DNA of 64,000 nucleotides from Hymenobacter sp. APR13. GTDB taxonomy: Bacteria; Bacteroidota; Bacteroidia; Cytophagales; Hymenobacteraceae. The stretch lies in NCBI RefSeq assembly GCF_000737515.1, contig NZ_CP006587.1, positions 2,096,001 to 2,160,000 on the forward strand, written 5' to 3'. Position 1 is the first letter of the stretch; the number at the start of each line of letters is the position of its first letter. Positions 43,402-51,397 of this stretch are shown here, piece by piece. The position numbers and the translations under genes were made by a program. The notes under the pieces were generated by a model. That model worked only from the letters and a program-made list of their open reading frames with translations. It made no database searches and had not been told where the DNA came from.

Positions 43402-44937
43402 ATGCGAAAAGCCTTTGAGAAGATTTCTGCCGGCTGGTGGCTGGCCTTGCTGCTGATGTTCGGGGCCAATCCGGCGGCGGCCCAGCGCCTGATAAAAACG
43501 GCGGAAACTGTGCCCGGCGGCGAGCTATGGCTCAGCCCTGACGACCAGCTGCAGGTGCGCCTGACCGGCGAGCCGGGCGGGCAGGCCACATTCATGAACG
43601 GCCGGCCGCTGCTGGAGCTGCCAGCGGAGCAAGCCGGCGGGCAGCGCGGCATCTACCAGGGCACCTATACTATCACGACCACCGATACGCTGGGCGGCCC
43701 CGCCGGCCGCCCCCTCTGGCTGCACCTGCGCCTGCCCGACGGCCGCCACGATTCCCTTGCCACCGCCGCGCCCGTGCGGGTCCTCAGCCCTGATCAGCCT
43801 CAGTTAGCCCTCACCCAAGGCGGGCTGGCGTATCTAAACTACGGCCTGGGCGAAGACCGGCTGGGCGGCGCCAAGCTCGGCTACCTCGACTCGCTGGTGG
43901 TGCTGCATGTGGTGGGGCGGGCCGCGGGCCAGTACCGGGTGCAGCTGGCCACCGGCCAGCACGCCTGGGTGCCTGCCGAAGTGGTGCGTCTGCTGCCGCC
44001 GGGCGGCTTCGTGCCGGCCTCGCTCACCGGCTCGTGGAGCGTGCAGGGCGACTCGCTCTACGACTACGTGCGCCTGCCGCTCAGCCAGCGCCTGCCCTAC
44101 CGCACCCAGCTGCTCCAGAACCCCACCCGGCTGGTCGTGGACGTGTTTGGGGCGACATCCAACACCAACTGGATAACGCAGCGCGCCGGCCTGCAGGAGT
44201 TGGGCGACGTGTATTACGAGCAGCCCCAGCCCGACGTGTTTCGGATAGTGCTGCCGCTGCGGCACCGCCAAAGCTGGGGCTACCACGTGGGCTACGTGCG
44301 CAATACGCTGGTGGTGCAGGTGGCGCACCCGCCCGCCAAGCTGCGCCTGAAAGGCCTGCTGGTCGCCATCGACGCCGGCCACGGCGGCACCAACACCGGC
44401 GCGGCCACCCCGGCCGGCATCCGCGAAAAAGACCTCACGCTCTCCATTGCCCAACAGCTCCGGCAGGAGCTGGAGCGCCGCGGCGCCCGCGTGCTCATGA
44501 CTCGCTCCGACGACCGCACCGTGGACAACGGCGACCGGGTGCTGCTGCTGCGCCAGCGCCGGCCCGCGCTGCTGGTGAGCATCCACGTGAATTCGGCGGG
44601 CAGCGCGGCGGCGCGGGGCACGGCGGCGTTCTACCGCTACGTGGCGTTTCGGCCGCTGGCGGCGGCGCTCTACCAGCGCATGCAGGCCGAGACCGGCCTG
44701 CCGGGCTGGGGGCTGGTCGGCAATTTCAACTTCGGCCTGAATGGCCCCACCGAGTACCCCAACGCGCTGGTGGAAACGGCCTTTCTCTCCAACCCCGAAG
44801 ATGCAAAGGTGCTGACCGACCCCGCCGCTCAGCGCCGCATGGCGCAGGCCATGGCCGCAGGGGTACAGGATTTTCTGCAGGCCTCGCGCGCGAAGGGCCT
44901 GCGCGGCTGGCTGCTGCGCCAGCCGGCCCGGGAGTAG
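43402..44937 (+). CDS. N-acetylmuramoyl-L-alanine amidase (Amidase_3)
   Basis: A 511-residue exported cell-wall hydrolase. A signal peptide (WWLALLLMFGANPAAA) is followed by an SH3-like or AMIN-like middle region (about 130-310; a TRLVVDVFGATSNTNW segment fits AMIN) and a C-terminal Amidase_3 domain. Zinc ligands are seen in VAIDAGHGG (His), IREKDL (Glu) and LLVSIHVNS (His), and the catalytic Glu is in ALVETAFLSNPED. The enzyme cleaves the amide bond between muramic acid and the stem peptide, usually during cell separation. A good Shine-Dalgarno-like GGGGAGGTG precedes the ATG, unusual among neighbours. Confidence 0.92.
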   Translation: MRKAFEKISAGWWLALLLMFGANPAAAQRLIKTAETVPGGELWLSPDDQLQVRLTGEPGGQATFMNGRPLLELPAEQAGGQRGIYQGTYTITTTDTLGGPAGRPLWLHLRLPDGRHDSLATAAPVRVLSPDQPQLALTQGGLAYLNYGLGEDRLGGAKLGYLDSLVVLHVVGRAAGQYRVQLATGQHAWVPAEVVRLLPPGGFVPASLTGSWSVQGDSLYDYVRLPLSQRLPYRTQLLQNPTRLVVDVFGATSNTNWITQRAGLQELGDVYYEQPQPDVFRIVLPLRHRQSWGYHVGYVRNTLVVQVAHPPAKLRLKGLLVAIDAGHGGTNTGAATPAGIREKDLTLSIAQQLRQELERRGARVLMTRSDDRTVDNGDRVLLLRQRRPALLVSIHVNSAGSAAARGTAAFYRYVAFRPLAAALYQRMQAETGLPGWGLVGNFNFGLNGPTEYPNALVETAFLSNPEDAKVLTDPAAQRRMAQAMAAGVQDFLQASRAKGLRGWLLRQPARE

Positions 44938-45025
44938 CCGCGGCGGTATCGGGTGGCCGGGGCAGGAGGGAAGCTGCTGGGAGAGAAGCCGGATCTATAG
45001 CTTTTTAGCAAAAAATAGTTGGGCG

Positions 45026-45061
45026 TTTGCCGCTAATCGGCGTACAAAGCCGATATCTTCC
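45026..45061 (+). promoter_or_regulatory. Candidate promoter and operator of the OFA transporter
   Basis: TTTG at 45026-45029 and TATCTTCC at 45054-45061 (spacing 24). The spacer contains ATCGGC-7nt-GCCGAT (45036-45054), a perfect inverted repeat reaching the -7 element, as expected for a repressor site. A separate hairpin GCACG ... CGTGC follows at about 45072-45092. Confidence 0.5.
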
Positions 45062-45135
45062 TAAAAATCAGGCACGGCTTCCGGTCGTGCTTTGGGCGTT
45101 TCTGTTCTACCTCACCACCAAAACCACCATTCCTC

Positions 45136-46539
45136 ATGGCAGAAGATTCTTTACTGGACCGTAGCCGCACCGTAGCCGGCCCCGGCTACAACCGCTGGCT
45201 GGTGCCGCCGGCCGCGCTGGCGGTGCACCTGGCCATCGGGCAGGCATATGCCTTCAGCGTGTTCAAAAAGCCCCTGGGCGCCCTCATCAGCGGCAACCCC
45301 GACGCCCCGGCCCCGGCCGACTGGACGCCCGGGCAGCTGGGCGTAATCTTCTCCATTGCCATTGTGCTGCTGGGCCTTTCGGCCGCCATTTTTGGCAAGT
45401 GGCTGGAGCGCGTGGGGCCGCGCAAGGCCATGATGGCGTCGGCGCTGTGCTTTGGCGGCGGCTTCTTCATTGCCGCGCTGGGCGTGCACCTGCACAACAT
45501 CTGGCTGGTGTATTTCGGTTACGGCTTCGTGGGCGGCATTGGGCTGGGCATCGGCTACATTTCGCCGGTGAGCACCCTGATCAAGTGGTTTCCCGACCGT
45601 AAGGGCGTGGCTACGGGCATGGCCATCATGGGCTTCGGCGGTGGCGCCATGATTGGCTCGCCGCTGGCCGTTATGCTCATGGACCACTTCAAGGCCGCTG
45701 GTACCGGCACGCTGGGCGTGGCCGCCACGTTCCTGGCTATGGGCCTGATTTACTTGCTGTTCATGCAGTTCGGCGTCTGGACCATCCGGGTGCCTGCCGA
45801 TGACTGGAAGCCCGCGGGCTACGTGCCTTCCACCGACCACAACGCCCTCATCACCACCGGCAACGTAACGGCCGACAACGCCATCAAGACGCCGCAATTT
45901 TGGCTGCTGTGGGTGGTGCTGTGCATGAACGTAACGGCCGGTATCGGCGTGCTCGAAACCGCTTCGCCACTCATTCAGGAGTCGTTTTCGGATGCCGCCA
46001 TGGGCGCCGGACGCGGCGTAACGGCGGCTGCCGCTGCCGGCTTCGTGGGTTTGCTGAGCTTGTTCAATTTGCTGGGCCGCTTCTTCTGGTCGTCGGCTTC
46101 GGATAAGCTGGGCCGCAAAACCACGTACGCCATCTACTTCGGCCTGGGCATTCTGCTCTACGCCCTGATTCCGACCCTGGGCGCCGGCGCCCAGCTGACG
46201 CTGTTTGTGGTGGTGTCCTGCGTGATTCTGACCATGTACGGCGGTGGTTTTGCCACCATCCCGGCCTACCTCTCCGACTTGTTCGGCAAGCTGCAGGTGG
46301 GCGCCATCCACGGGCGCCTGCTCACGGCCTGGAGTACGGCCGGCGTACTCGGCCCCGTGATTGTGAACTATCTGCACGGCAGCGCCAAAGACAAAGGCCT
46401 GGTGGGCGCGGCGGCGTATCAGTCGGTGTTCTACACCATGGCAATTCTGCTGGTGGTGGGCCTGGTTGCCAACTTCCTGGTGAAGCCTGTCGCCGAGCGG
46501 TACTTCGAGAAGGAGCCCGCCAAAAAAACAGTGGCCTAA
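45136..46539 (+). CDS. OFA-family MFS transporter (oxalate/formate antiporter-like)
   Basis: A 467-residue, 12-helix major-facilitator protein. The start PAALAVHLAIGQAYAFSVFKKPL, the FGYGFVGGIGLGIGYISPVSTLIKWFPDRKGVATGMAIMGFG block and the second half WLLWVVLCMNVTAGIGVLETASP match the oxalate/formate antiporter (OFA) family. Members move oxalate, formate, lactate or related monocarboxylates; the substrate cannot be fixed from sequence. It is followed after 36 bp by a 47-residue small subunit. Proximity to the molybdenum-cofactor and FdhF/YdeP genes makes a formate role tempting but unproven. Confidence 0.88.
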   Translation: MAEDSLLDRSRTVAGPGYNRWLVPPAALAVHLAIGQAYAFSVFKKPLGALISGNPDAPAPADWTPGQLGVIFSIAIVLLGLSAAIFGKWLERVGPRKAMMASALCFGGGFFIAALGVHLHNIWLVYFGYGFVGGIGLGIGYISPVSTLIKWFPDRKGVATGMAIMGFGGGAMIGSPLAVMLMDHFKAAGTGTLGVAATFLAMGLIYLLFMQFGVWTIRVPADDWKPAGYVPSTDHNALITTGNVTADNAIKTPQFWLLWVVLCMNVTAGIGVLETASPLIQESFSDAAMGAGRGVTAAAAAGFVGLLSLFNLLGRFFWSSASDKLGRKTTYAIYFGLGILLYALIPTLGAGAQLTLFVVVSCVILTMYGGGFATIPAYLSDLFGKLQVGAIHGRLLTAWSTAGVLGPVIVNYLHGSAKDKGLVGAAAYQSVFYTMAILLVVGLVANFLVKPVAERYFEKEPAKKTVA

Positions 46540-46575
46540 CCGCCGCATCACGTACTTCCTGACTTTCAATTCGAT

Positions 46576-46719
46576 ATGGAACCAAGAACGCAGAATTCCA
46601 ACGCCGATGCCACGCCCAGTTCCACTGGCGCGCTGGTGATTGCCTGGCTGTTTGTGGGTGTGCCGCTGGCCTGGGGCGTTTCCCAGACCTTCATCAAGGC
46701 CCTTGCCCTGTTCAAGTAG
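46576..46719 (+). CDS. MFS transporter small subunit
   Basis: A 47-residue protein with a polar N-terminus (MEPRTQNSNADATPSSTG), a single transmembrane helix (ALVIAWLFVGVPLAWGVSQ) and a short basic tail (TFIKALALFK). Such one-helix proteins are known beside OFA-type MFS transporters and are named MFS transporter small subunit. It begins 36 bp after the transporter and ends before a perfect 46-bp palindrome. It was found by eye because it is below usual length limits. Confidence 0.85.
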   Translation: MEPRTQNSNADATPSSTGALVIAWLFVGVPLAWGVSQTFIKALALFK

Positions 46720-46740
46720 CATCCTTCAAAATAAAGTAGC

Positions 46741-46786
46741 GCTAAAACAAAAGAAGCACCCCGCGGGGTGCTTCTTTTGTTTTAGC
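46741..46786. terminator. Perfect 46-bp palindrome, terminator
   Basis: A fully symmetric palindrome with 23-bp arms (starting GCTAAAACAAAAGAAGC) centred on CG. GC-rich core and A/T-rich arms give poly-T on both strands; it ends the OFA operon. Confidence 0.9.
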
Positions 46787-46917
46787 GTACTGCGTGCTCA
46801 ATGTGGAGTGGCAAACGCTGAGTGTGAGCTATTTTGGTGACCAGTATAGCTCACTACTGAGTGTTACCCTAAATACTAAATACTCAGTACCTAATACTCA
46901 ATACCGACCCCCGCCGC

Positions 46918-47337
46918 ATGTTCGACGAGCCCACTGACCAGCCCATTGTGCTGCTGGCCTCCTTCGCCAACACCATCTCGGCGCATCTGGCCAAGAATCA
47001 GCTGGATGCCGCCGGTATCCCGAGCTTCCTCAGCAACGAAAACCGGCCATACGGCCCTATATCCGGCGGCGTACGTCTGCACGTGCGCCAGCCCGACCTA
47101 GCCGCCGCCCAGGAGCTGCTGGATGCCAGCCGCCCCACCATGCACGCCCTGGCCAGCTCCGACGACGAGGAAACCCCCGCCACGGTCCGCTGCCCCCGCT
47201 GCCACCACCCCGACGTAGTCTGCCGCCACCAGCCCCAGCCCCAAGATAACCTGTTCGTGAAGCTGCGCCTATGGCTGCTGGCCCCCGAGCGGCCCCAGTG
47301 CCACTGCTTCCAGTGCGGGCTGGATTTTGAAGGATGA
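46918..47337 (+). CDS. DUF2007-type protein with zinc ribbon
   Basis: A 139-residue protein. The N-terminal part (IVLLASFANTISAHLAKNQLDAAGIPSFLSNEN ... GVRLHVRQPDLAAAQELL) fits the DUF2007 putative signal-transducing domain. The C-terminal part has Cys pairs C-P-R-C-H-H and C-H-C-F-Q-C, a zinc-ribbon-like arrangement. Its role is unknown. It stands alone between the OFA operon and a membrane-protein/regulator pair. It follows degenerate ACTAAATACTCAGTAC-like short repeats in the upstream spacer. Confidence 0.75.
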   Translation: MFDEPTDQPIVLLASFANTISAHLAKNQLDAAGIPSFLSNENRPYGPISGGVRLHVRQPDLAAAQELLDASRPTMHALASSDDEETPATVRCPRCHHPDVVCRHQPQPQDNLFVKLRLWLLAPERPQCHCFQCGLDFEG

Positions 47338-47430
47338 GTCTTGAGGAAAATTTGGGGATTAATAATGTAAATTAAACTTTACTTTTTGTGAAGTATGATT
47401 TACATTTGAATTCACCTACTCTTCAATCAC

Positions 47431-47796
47431 ATGAACAAGCTCCTTTTGCCGTACTACTGCAAGTACATCAGTGTGTTGCTGTTGCTGAGCACCTGCTGGC
47501 TTGGGTATCAGCACAATGCTACCGGGCTAGCGCTGGCACTAACCACTGGGATACTGGCCTGGATATTCTCTGCTGAGCGCATCGAAGACGAGCGTACGGC
47601 TTACCGGCGGCTTCTGGCTTTTCGGGCCACCACGTTTGCCGCCCTGCTGTTTGGGGGCGTGTCGGCAGTGCTGGTGCTAAGTGGCCTGAGCGCCATTCCA
47701 TCAATATTCTGCGTGGCTCCCGTGGCGTTGGGCGTGTACCTCGTGGCTTTCTACGGCGGCTTGCTGCTGCCTTTTCAGCGCAATTGTGCGGAATAA
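47431..47796 (+). CDS. Small integral membrane protein
   Basis: A 121-residue protein with three or four predicted transmembrane segments (YCKYISVLLLLSTCWLG, GLALALTTGILAWIFS, FAALLFGGVSAVLVLSGL, VALGVYLVAFYGGLLL). No family was recognised. It overlaps the next gene, an XRE-type regulator, by 11 bp, a pairing seen often in Bacteroidota, where the regulator may control the membrane protein's gene. No binding site is evident. Confidence 0.7.
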   Translation: MNKLLLPYYCKYISVLLLLSTCWLGYQHNATGLALALTTGILAWIFSAERIEDERTAYRRLLAFRATTFAALLFGGVSAVLVLSGLSAIPSIFCVAPVALGVYLVAFYGGLLLPFQRNCAE

Positions 47797-47986
47797 GCTG
47801 AAGGTAGCCCGGGCGCAACGGGCCATAACCCAGGCGGATTTGGCTGCTGCCCTGGCTATTTCCCGGCAAACAGTCATTTCCATCGAACAAGGTCGCTATG
47901 TGCCTTCTGCCGTGCTGGCCCTGAAGCTGGCGCGGTACTTTGGGCAAGCCGTGGAGGAGCTGTTTGAACTGGAGGAGCACGACTGA
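47786..47986 (+). CDS. XRE-family transcriptional regulator
   Basis: A 66-residue helix-turn-helix protein with start GTG. The HTH is evident in ITQADLAAALAISRQTVISIEQGRYVPSAVLALKLARYFGQAVEELFEL, the common YozG-like short regulator pattern. It overlaps the preceding membrane protein gene and probably regulates the same operon. It ends 18 bp from the convergent moeA gene with no terminator seen between. Confidence 0.85.
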   Translation: MRNKLKVARAQRAITQADLAAALAISRQTVISIEQGRYVPSAVLALKLARYFGQAVEELFELEEHD

Positions 47987-48004
47987 AACCGGCTATTTGT
48001 CTTC

Positions 48005-49231
48005 CTACCGAAACCGCCACACCGGCAGCACCGTGCCCGCCGCAAAGTGCTCCGGTTCCGGCGGCAGTTCCAGAAAGCCGCTGGAGGTAAGCAGGCTGGC
48101 CATGTCGCCGGAGCCGCCGGCGCGCTCGGGCGTGGCCAGCAGGCGGCCATCGGGGCCGGGCTCCAGGCTCACCAGCAGGAAATGCGTCATCGGCGGCTTG
48201 AAGTCGATGGGGTGGGTGAGCACGGCGGGCACGGGTGCGGCCCCGGCGGCCGAGGTGCCGGCGGGCTGCTGCACGGCCAGCAGCCAGGGCCGGGCGTAGC
48301 GGTAGAAGTTCACGAACGTGGACACCGGGTTGCCGGGCAGCGCAAACACCACCGCCCCGCCGGGCTGCTGCCCGAACCAGAACGGCTTGCCCGGCCGCTG
48401 CTTCACCTCATGGAACACCTGCTCCACGCCCAGCTCCCGCAGTACACTTGGCAGAAAATCGGCCTTGCCCATCGACACGCCCCCGCTGAGCACCACCGCA
48501 TCGAAGCCGGCGAGCAGCGCAGGCAAACCCTGGCGCAACGCGTCGGGGTCGTCGTCGAAGTGGAAGATTTCGGTGCGGGCCCCGGCGGCTTCGGCGGCGG
48601 CCTGGAGCATGATGGCGTTGGAGCGGCGGATCTGGTGGGCCTGGGGCTGCTCGGTGATGGGCACCAGCTCGTCGCCGGTGCTCACCACAGCCACCCGCGG
48701 CCGCCGCGACACGGCCACGGTGGCGGCGCCTACGGTGGCGGCCACTGCTACTTCGGCGGGTTCCAAGCGGGTGCCGGCGGGCACCAGCAGGTCGCCCTGC
48801 TGGCGGTCGGCGGCCTGGGGGTGCACGTTGTGGCCGGCCCGGGGCGGCAGCGCCTGTACGGTGGCCCAGCGCTGGCCGTCGGCATCGGTGCGGAACGTGA
48901 GGTCCTCGTAGCGAATCACGGTATCCACGCCGGGCGGCAGCATGGCCCCGGTCATGATTTCCACGGCGGCCGTGGCCTCAGGCAGCGCTTGGGGCGGCTG
49001 GCCGGCAAACTGGGTGTGGTGAATGCGAAATTCCGTCTGGCCCGCCGCCAGTGCCTCGTAGCGCACGGCCATGCCGTCCATAGCCACCCGGTTGAAGGGC
49101 GGAAAATCCCGGTCGGCGCGCAGGTCCTCGCGCAGCACGCGGCCGGTGGCGAGGCTCAGGGAAAGATACTCCACGCCCAGCGGGCGAATGGTGGCGGCAA
49201 CAAGGCGGGTGGCTTCAGCAACAGAAATCAT
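48005..49231 (-). CDS. moeA: Molybdopterin molybdotransferase MoeA
   Basis: A 408-residue MoeA, which inserts molybdate into adenylylated molybdopterin. Family markers are FPPFNRVAMDGMAV (substrate-site D-G), EIMTGAMLPPGVDTVIRYED, VAVVSTGDELV, RRSNAIMLQAAAEAAGA, LSGGVSMGKADFLP and FALPGNPVSTFVNFYRYARPWLLAV. The domain layout (linker, MPT-binding, C-terminal beta) is complete. ATG 49231 (MISVAEATRL) is chosen; a farther start would add MACSTFVP. In this window no separate MogA/MoaB adenylyltransferase gene is present. It is convergent with the XRE regulator gene. Confidence 0.96.
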   Translation of the reverse strand: MISVAEATRLVAATIRPLGVEYLSLSLATGRVLREDLRADRDFPPFNRVAMDGMAVRYEALAAGQTEFRIHHTQFAGQPPQALPEATAAVEIMTGAMLPPGVDTVIRYEDLTFRTDADGQRWATVQALPPRAGHNVHPQAADRQQGDLLVPAGTRLEPAEVAVAATVGAATVAVSRRPRVAVVSTGDELVPITEQPQAHQIRRSNAIMLQAAAEAAGARTEIFHFDDDPDALRQGLPALLAGFDAVVLSGGVSMGKADFLPSVLRELGVEQVFHEVKQRPGKPFWFGQQPGGAVVFALPGNPVSTFVNFYRYARPWLLAVQQPAGTSAAGAAPVPAVLTHPIDFKPPMTHFLLVSLEPGPDGRLLATPERAGGSGDMASLLTSSGFLELPPEPEHFAAGTVLPVWRFR

Positions 49232-49307
49232 AGGCACGAAGGTAGAACAAGCCATTGCTTGCGCCGTTTCTCAACGGGGAAATGGGCTGGTTGTTTGGAA
49301 TGGATGA

Positions 49308-49408
49308 TGCAGAGACGCGACACTTCGCGTCTCGTCGTTGAACAGTCCGGAACCGTACCATTCAAATAACATAAGCAACGACGAGACGCGAAGTGTCGCG
49401 CCTCTACA
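49308..49408. repeat. Family D palindromic repeat, copy 1
   Basis: TGCAGAGACGCGACACTTCGCGTCTCGTCGTTG and a diverged inverse (CAACGACGAGACGCGAAGTGTCGCG) face each other; the arm contains the nested palindrome GAGACGCGA..TCGCGTCTC. Related copy at 53308-53425; a short partial one lies near 58530. Confidence 0.8.
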
Positions 49409-49439
49409 TCGGCCGGTAACCCATGTAGCCAACTTAGTT

Positions 49440-49532
49440 GTAGCGCGAACTTTGCAGTTCGCGCCCCCGAACGGTAACTGAATGGCCGACATCCAAACGG
49501 CGCGGGGACGCTACCTACGAAGTTCGCGCTAC
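49440..49532. repeat. Family B palindromic repeat, copy 2
   Basis: GTAGCGCGAACTTTGCAGTTCGCGCC on the left and a diverged right arm ending AGTTCGCGCTAC. It ends 8 bp before the stop codon of rtcB. Confidence 0.8.
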
Positions 49533-49539
49533 TATATGC

Positions 49540-50580
49540 TTACACTCCGGTGAATTTCACGGTTACGAGGGGCGTCGTTTCGTCACACCGGATGAGGTGG
49601 GGCTGGGTCGCTAGCAGCTCGGCGGAGTCTTTGTAGGCGAAGTCGAACTCCTGCAGTATGCTGCTGTCGAAGTCGCCCTGCCGGTTGAGCAACTCCGGGA
49701 AGCGCTGCCGGTAAGCATCCTTCTCCGCCTTTTTCAGAGAGTGCCAGAACTTGAGCGTATCGGTGCGACTCAACTGTCGGCCCGCACCGTGGGCGCAGCT
49801 CCAGAGAGCAACTTCGGCGGCGGAATGCCAGGGGTTAGCCCGCACGATGAGGGAGCCCCGGCTCATCGACAGCGGAATGACCACCTCTCCGTCGGCTAGC
49901 AGTTGGGTGCTGCCTTTGCGGTGAATTACACCTTGGGGCATGAATTCGAGCAGGTTGTGGCAGCTGTCGGCCACCACGGGCCGGCCGACGGCTACATACT
50001 GGTTGCGGCGCAGAAAGTCGTAGGTTTTGGCCAGAAACTCCCGCCGACGGTCGGCCGCGTATGTGAGCACCCGCTCATACTCCTGCCGGTACGCCGGGGT
50101 AGCTACGTCAAGCGGCAGCCACTCCTGGCCGGGGTTATGCAGCTGAAGCAGCCGGACGTTTTCCTGGTACATGTACACGCCCAGGTTGCGGCTCCCGGTG
50201 TGCACGATGATGTACAGGTAGTCGGCCGACTCTTCCAGCGACAGGAAGTGGTTGCCGCCGCCCAGGCCCTCGTCGGTCATGCGGTGCACCTCCCGTTCCA
50301 GGGCCCGGTAGTGCCGGGCTTTGTCGAATGGGCGCAACACCTCTGCCCGGGAAATGCGCAGGAAGGCCACCCCGCAGCCCATATCCTTGCCAGTGACCAG
50401 GGGGTAGAATACGTCGGTGGTCTGGAAGGCCACCCCCACCGGGATGGACCGCTCGGAGCAGTAATGGATATCGGGGAAGACGGCAATTCGGCCGATAGTG
50501 GGTTGGTGCTCGAAGGCGAGCAGGGACTGTAGCGCGTTCTGCTCCACGGCGCTACAATCCGTAAAATAGACTGTTTTCAC
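49540..50580 (-). CDS. rtcB: RtcB-type 3'-phosphate RNA ligase
   Basis: A 346-residue RtcB-family protein that seals RNA 3'-phosphate (or 2',3'-cyclic phosphate) to 5'-OH via a guanylylated His. Active-site parts are present: GKDMGCGV (D66, C69 metal), GGGNHF (H111), HTGSRNLG (H127), SCHNLLE, SMSRGS and SCAHGAGR, which carries the GMP-accepting His. The protein is shorter than many RtcBs (roughly 400-480 residues) and the PDIHYC start of the first motif differs from PDVHxG, so it belongs to a diverged subfamily. It is flanked by repeats and lies among molybdenum-cofactor genes without an obvious tie. No RtcA or RtcR partner was seen. Confidence 0.93.
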   Translation of the reverse strand: MKTVYFTDCSAVEQNALQSLLAFEHQPTIGRIAVFPDIHYCSERSIPVGVAFQTTDVFYPLVTGKDMGCGVAFLRISRAEVLRPFDKARHYRALEREVHRMTDEGLGGGNHFLSLEESADYLYIIVHTGSRNLGVYMYQENVRLLQLHNPGQEWLPLDVATPAYRQEYERVLTYAADRRREFLAKTYDFLRRNQYVAVGRPVVADSCHNLLEFMPQGVIHRKGSTQLLADGEVVIPLSMSRGSLIVRANPWHSAAEVALWSCAHGAGRQLSRTDTLKFWHSLKKAEKDAYRQRFPELLNRQGDFDSSILQEFDFAYKDSAELLATQPHLIRCDETTPLVTVKFTGV

Positions 50581-50908
50581 GAGGTCTTTTTTACGAAATG
50601 AATATATGGGAGGGGGAGCGCGCCTCGGGGAGCAGCCGCAAAGGGGCGCGCAATCTTCAGGGTCTCAGCATAGACCGTTGCAAAGATGTCGAAAAAATCA
50701 ATCCAGCAGCTATGGCGGTTATTTCAATCGTCTTGCACCGACTGCCGGGCCAGCGCAGTAGCGCGAACTTTGTAGTTCGTGCCCCCGCACCGTTCGAAAA
50801 GACCATTCGAGGCGCGAACTACAAAGTTCGCGCTACTTTCCGGGCGGTACCTTCGTACAGAACTTACTCTCCACTTTCCTCACTCACAAGCTGACGCTTG
50901 TGCTCCAT
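50581..50908. other. rtcB-moaC divergent intergenic region
   Basis: No gene supported in about 330 bp. It contains the family B repeat at 50758-50836 and otherwise the promoters of rtcB (minus) and moaC (plus). No regulatory motif is recognised. Confidence 0.5.
50758..50836. repeat. Family B palindromic repeat, copy 3
   Basis: GTAGCGCGAACTTTGTAGTTCG and GGCGCGAACTACAAAGTTCGCGCTAC, almost identical in arms to the copy at 701-781. It lies 72 bp before moaC. Confidence 0.9.
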
Positions 50909-51397
50909 ATGTCCGACTCCGCTAAACTCACCCACCTCAACGACGCCGGCCAGCCCGCCATGGTGGACGTGGGCGCCAAACAACCGACCCGCCGCGTGGC
51001 GCAGGCCCGTAGTCGGGTGGTGCTCGGCCCCGAAATCATGGCTTTGGTGAAAGAAGGCGACCTGCCGACCCGCAAAGGCCCTGTGTTTCAGACGGCTATT
51101 CTGGCCGGCATCATGGGGGCCAAGCGTACCTCGGAGCTGATTCCGCTGTGCCACCCGCTGGGCCTGGATAACTGCCAGGTGACCATTGAGGTGGACGGCC
51201 CCGACGCCGTGCTGATCGAGTGCACGGCCACCGTCACGGGCAAAACCGGGGTGGAAATGGAGGCCCTGACCGGCGCCTCGGTGGCGGCCCTCACCATCTA
51301 CGACATGTGCAAGGCCCTCTCGCACGATATTCTCATTCAGGAAACCCGCCTCATCAGCAAAACCGGCGGCAAACAGGACTTCCACCATGCCGGATAA
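50909..51397 (+). CDS. moaC: Cyclic pyranopterin monophosphate synthase MoaC
   Basis: A 162-residue MoaC that converts the MoaA product to cyclic pyranopterin monophosphate. Family residues are seen in MVDVGAKQPTRRVAQARSRVVL, LPTRKGPVFQTAILAGIMGAKRTSELIPLCHPL (catalytic Lys/His region) and GKTGVEMEALTGASVAALTIYDMCKA with the catalytic Asp and Lys. The end SKTGGKQDFH is normal. ATG 50909 starts MSDSAKLTHL. Its last 11 bp overlap the mobA-like gene, so the two are translationally coupled. Confidence 0.97.
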   Translation: MSDSAKLTHLNDAGQPAMVDVGAKQPTRRVAQARSRVVLGPEIMALVKEGDLPTRKGPVFQTAILAGIMGAKRTSELIPLCHPLGLDNCQVTIEVDGPDAVLIECTATVTGKTGVEMEALTGASVAALTIYDMCKALSHDILIQETRLISKTGGKQDFHHAG

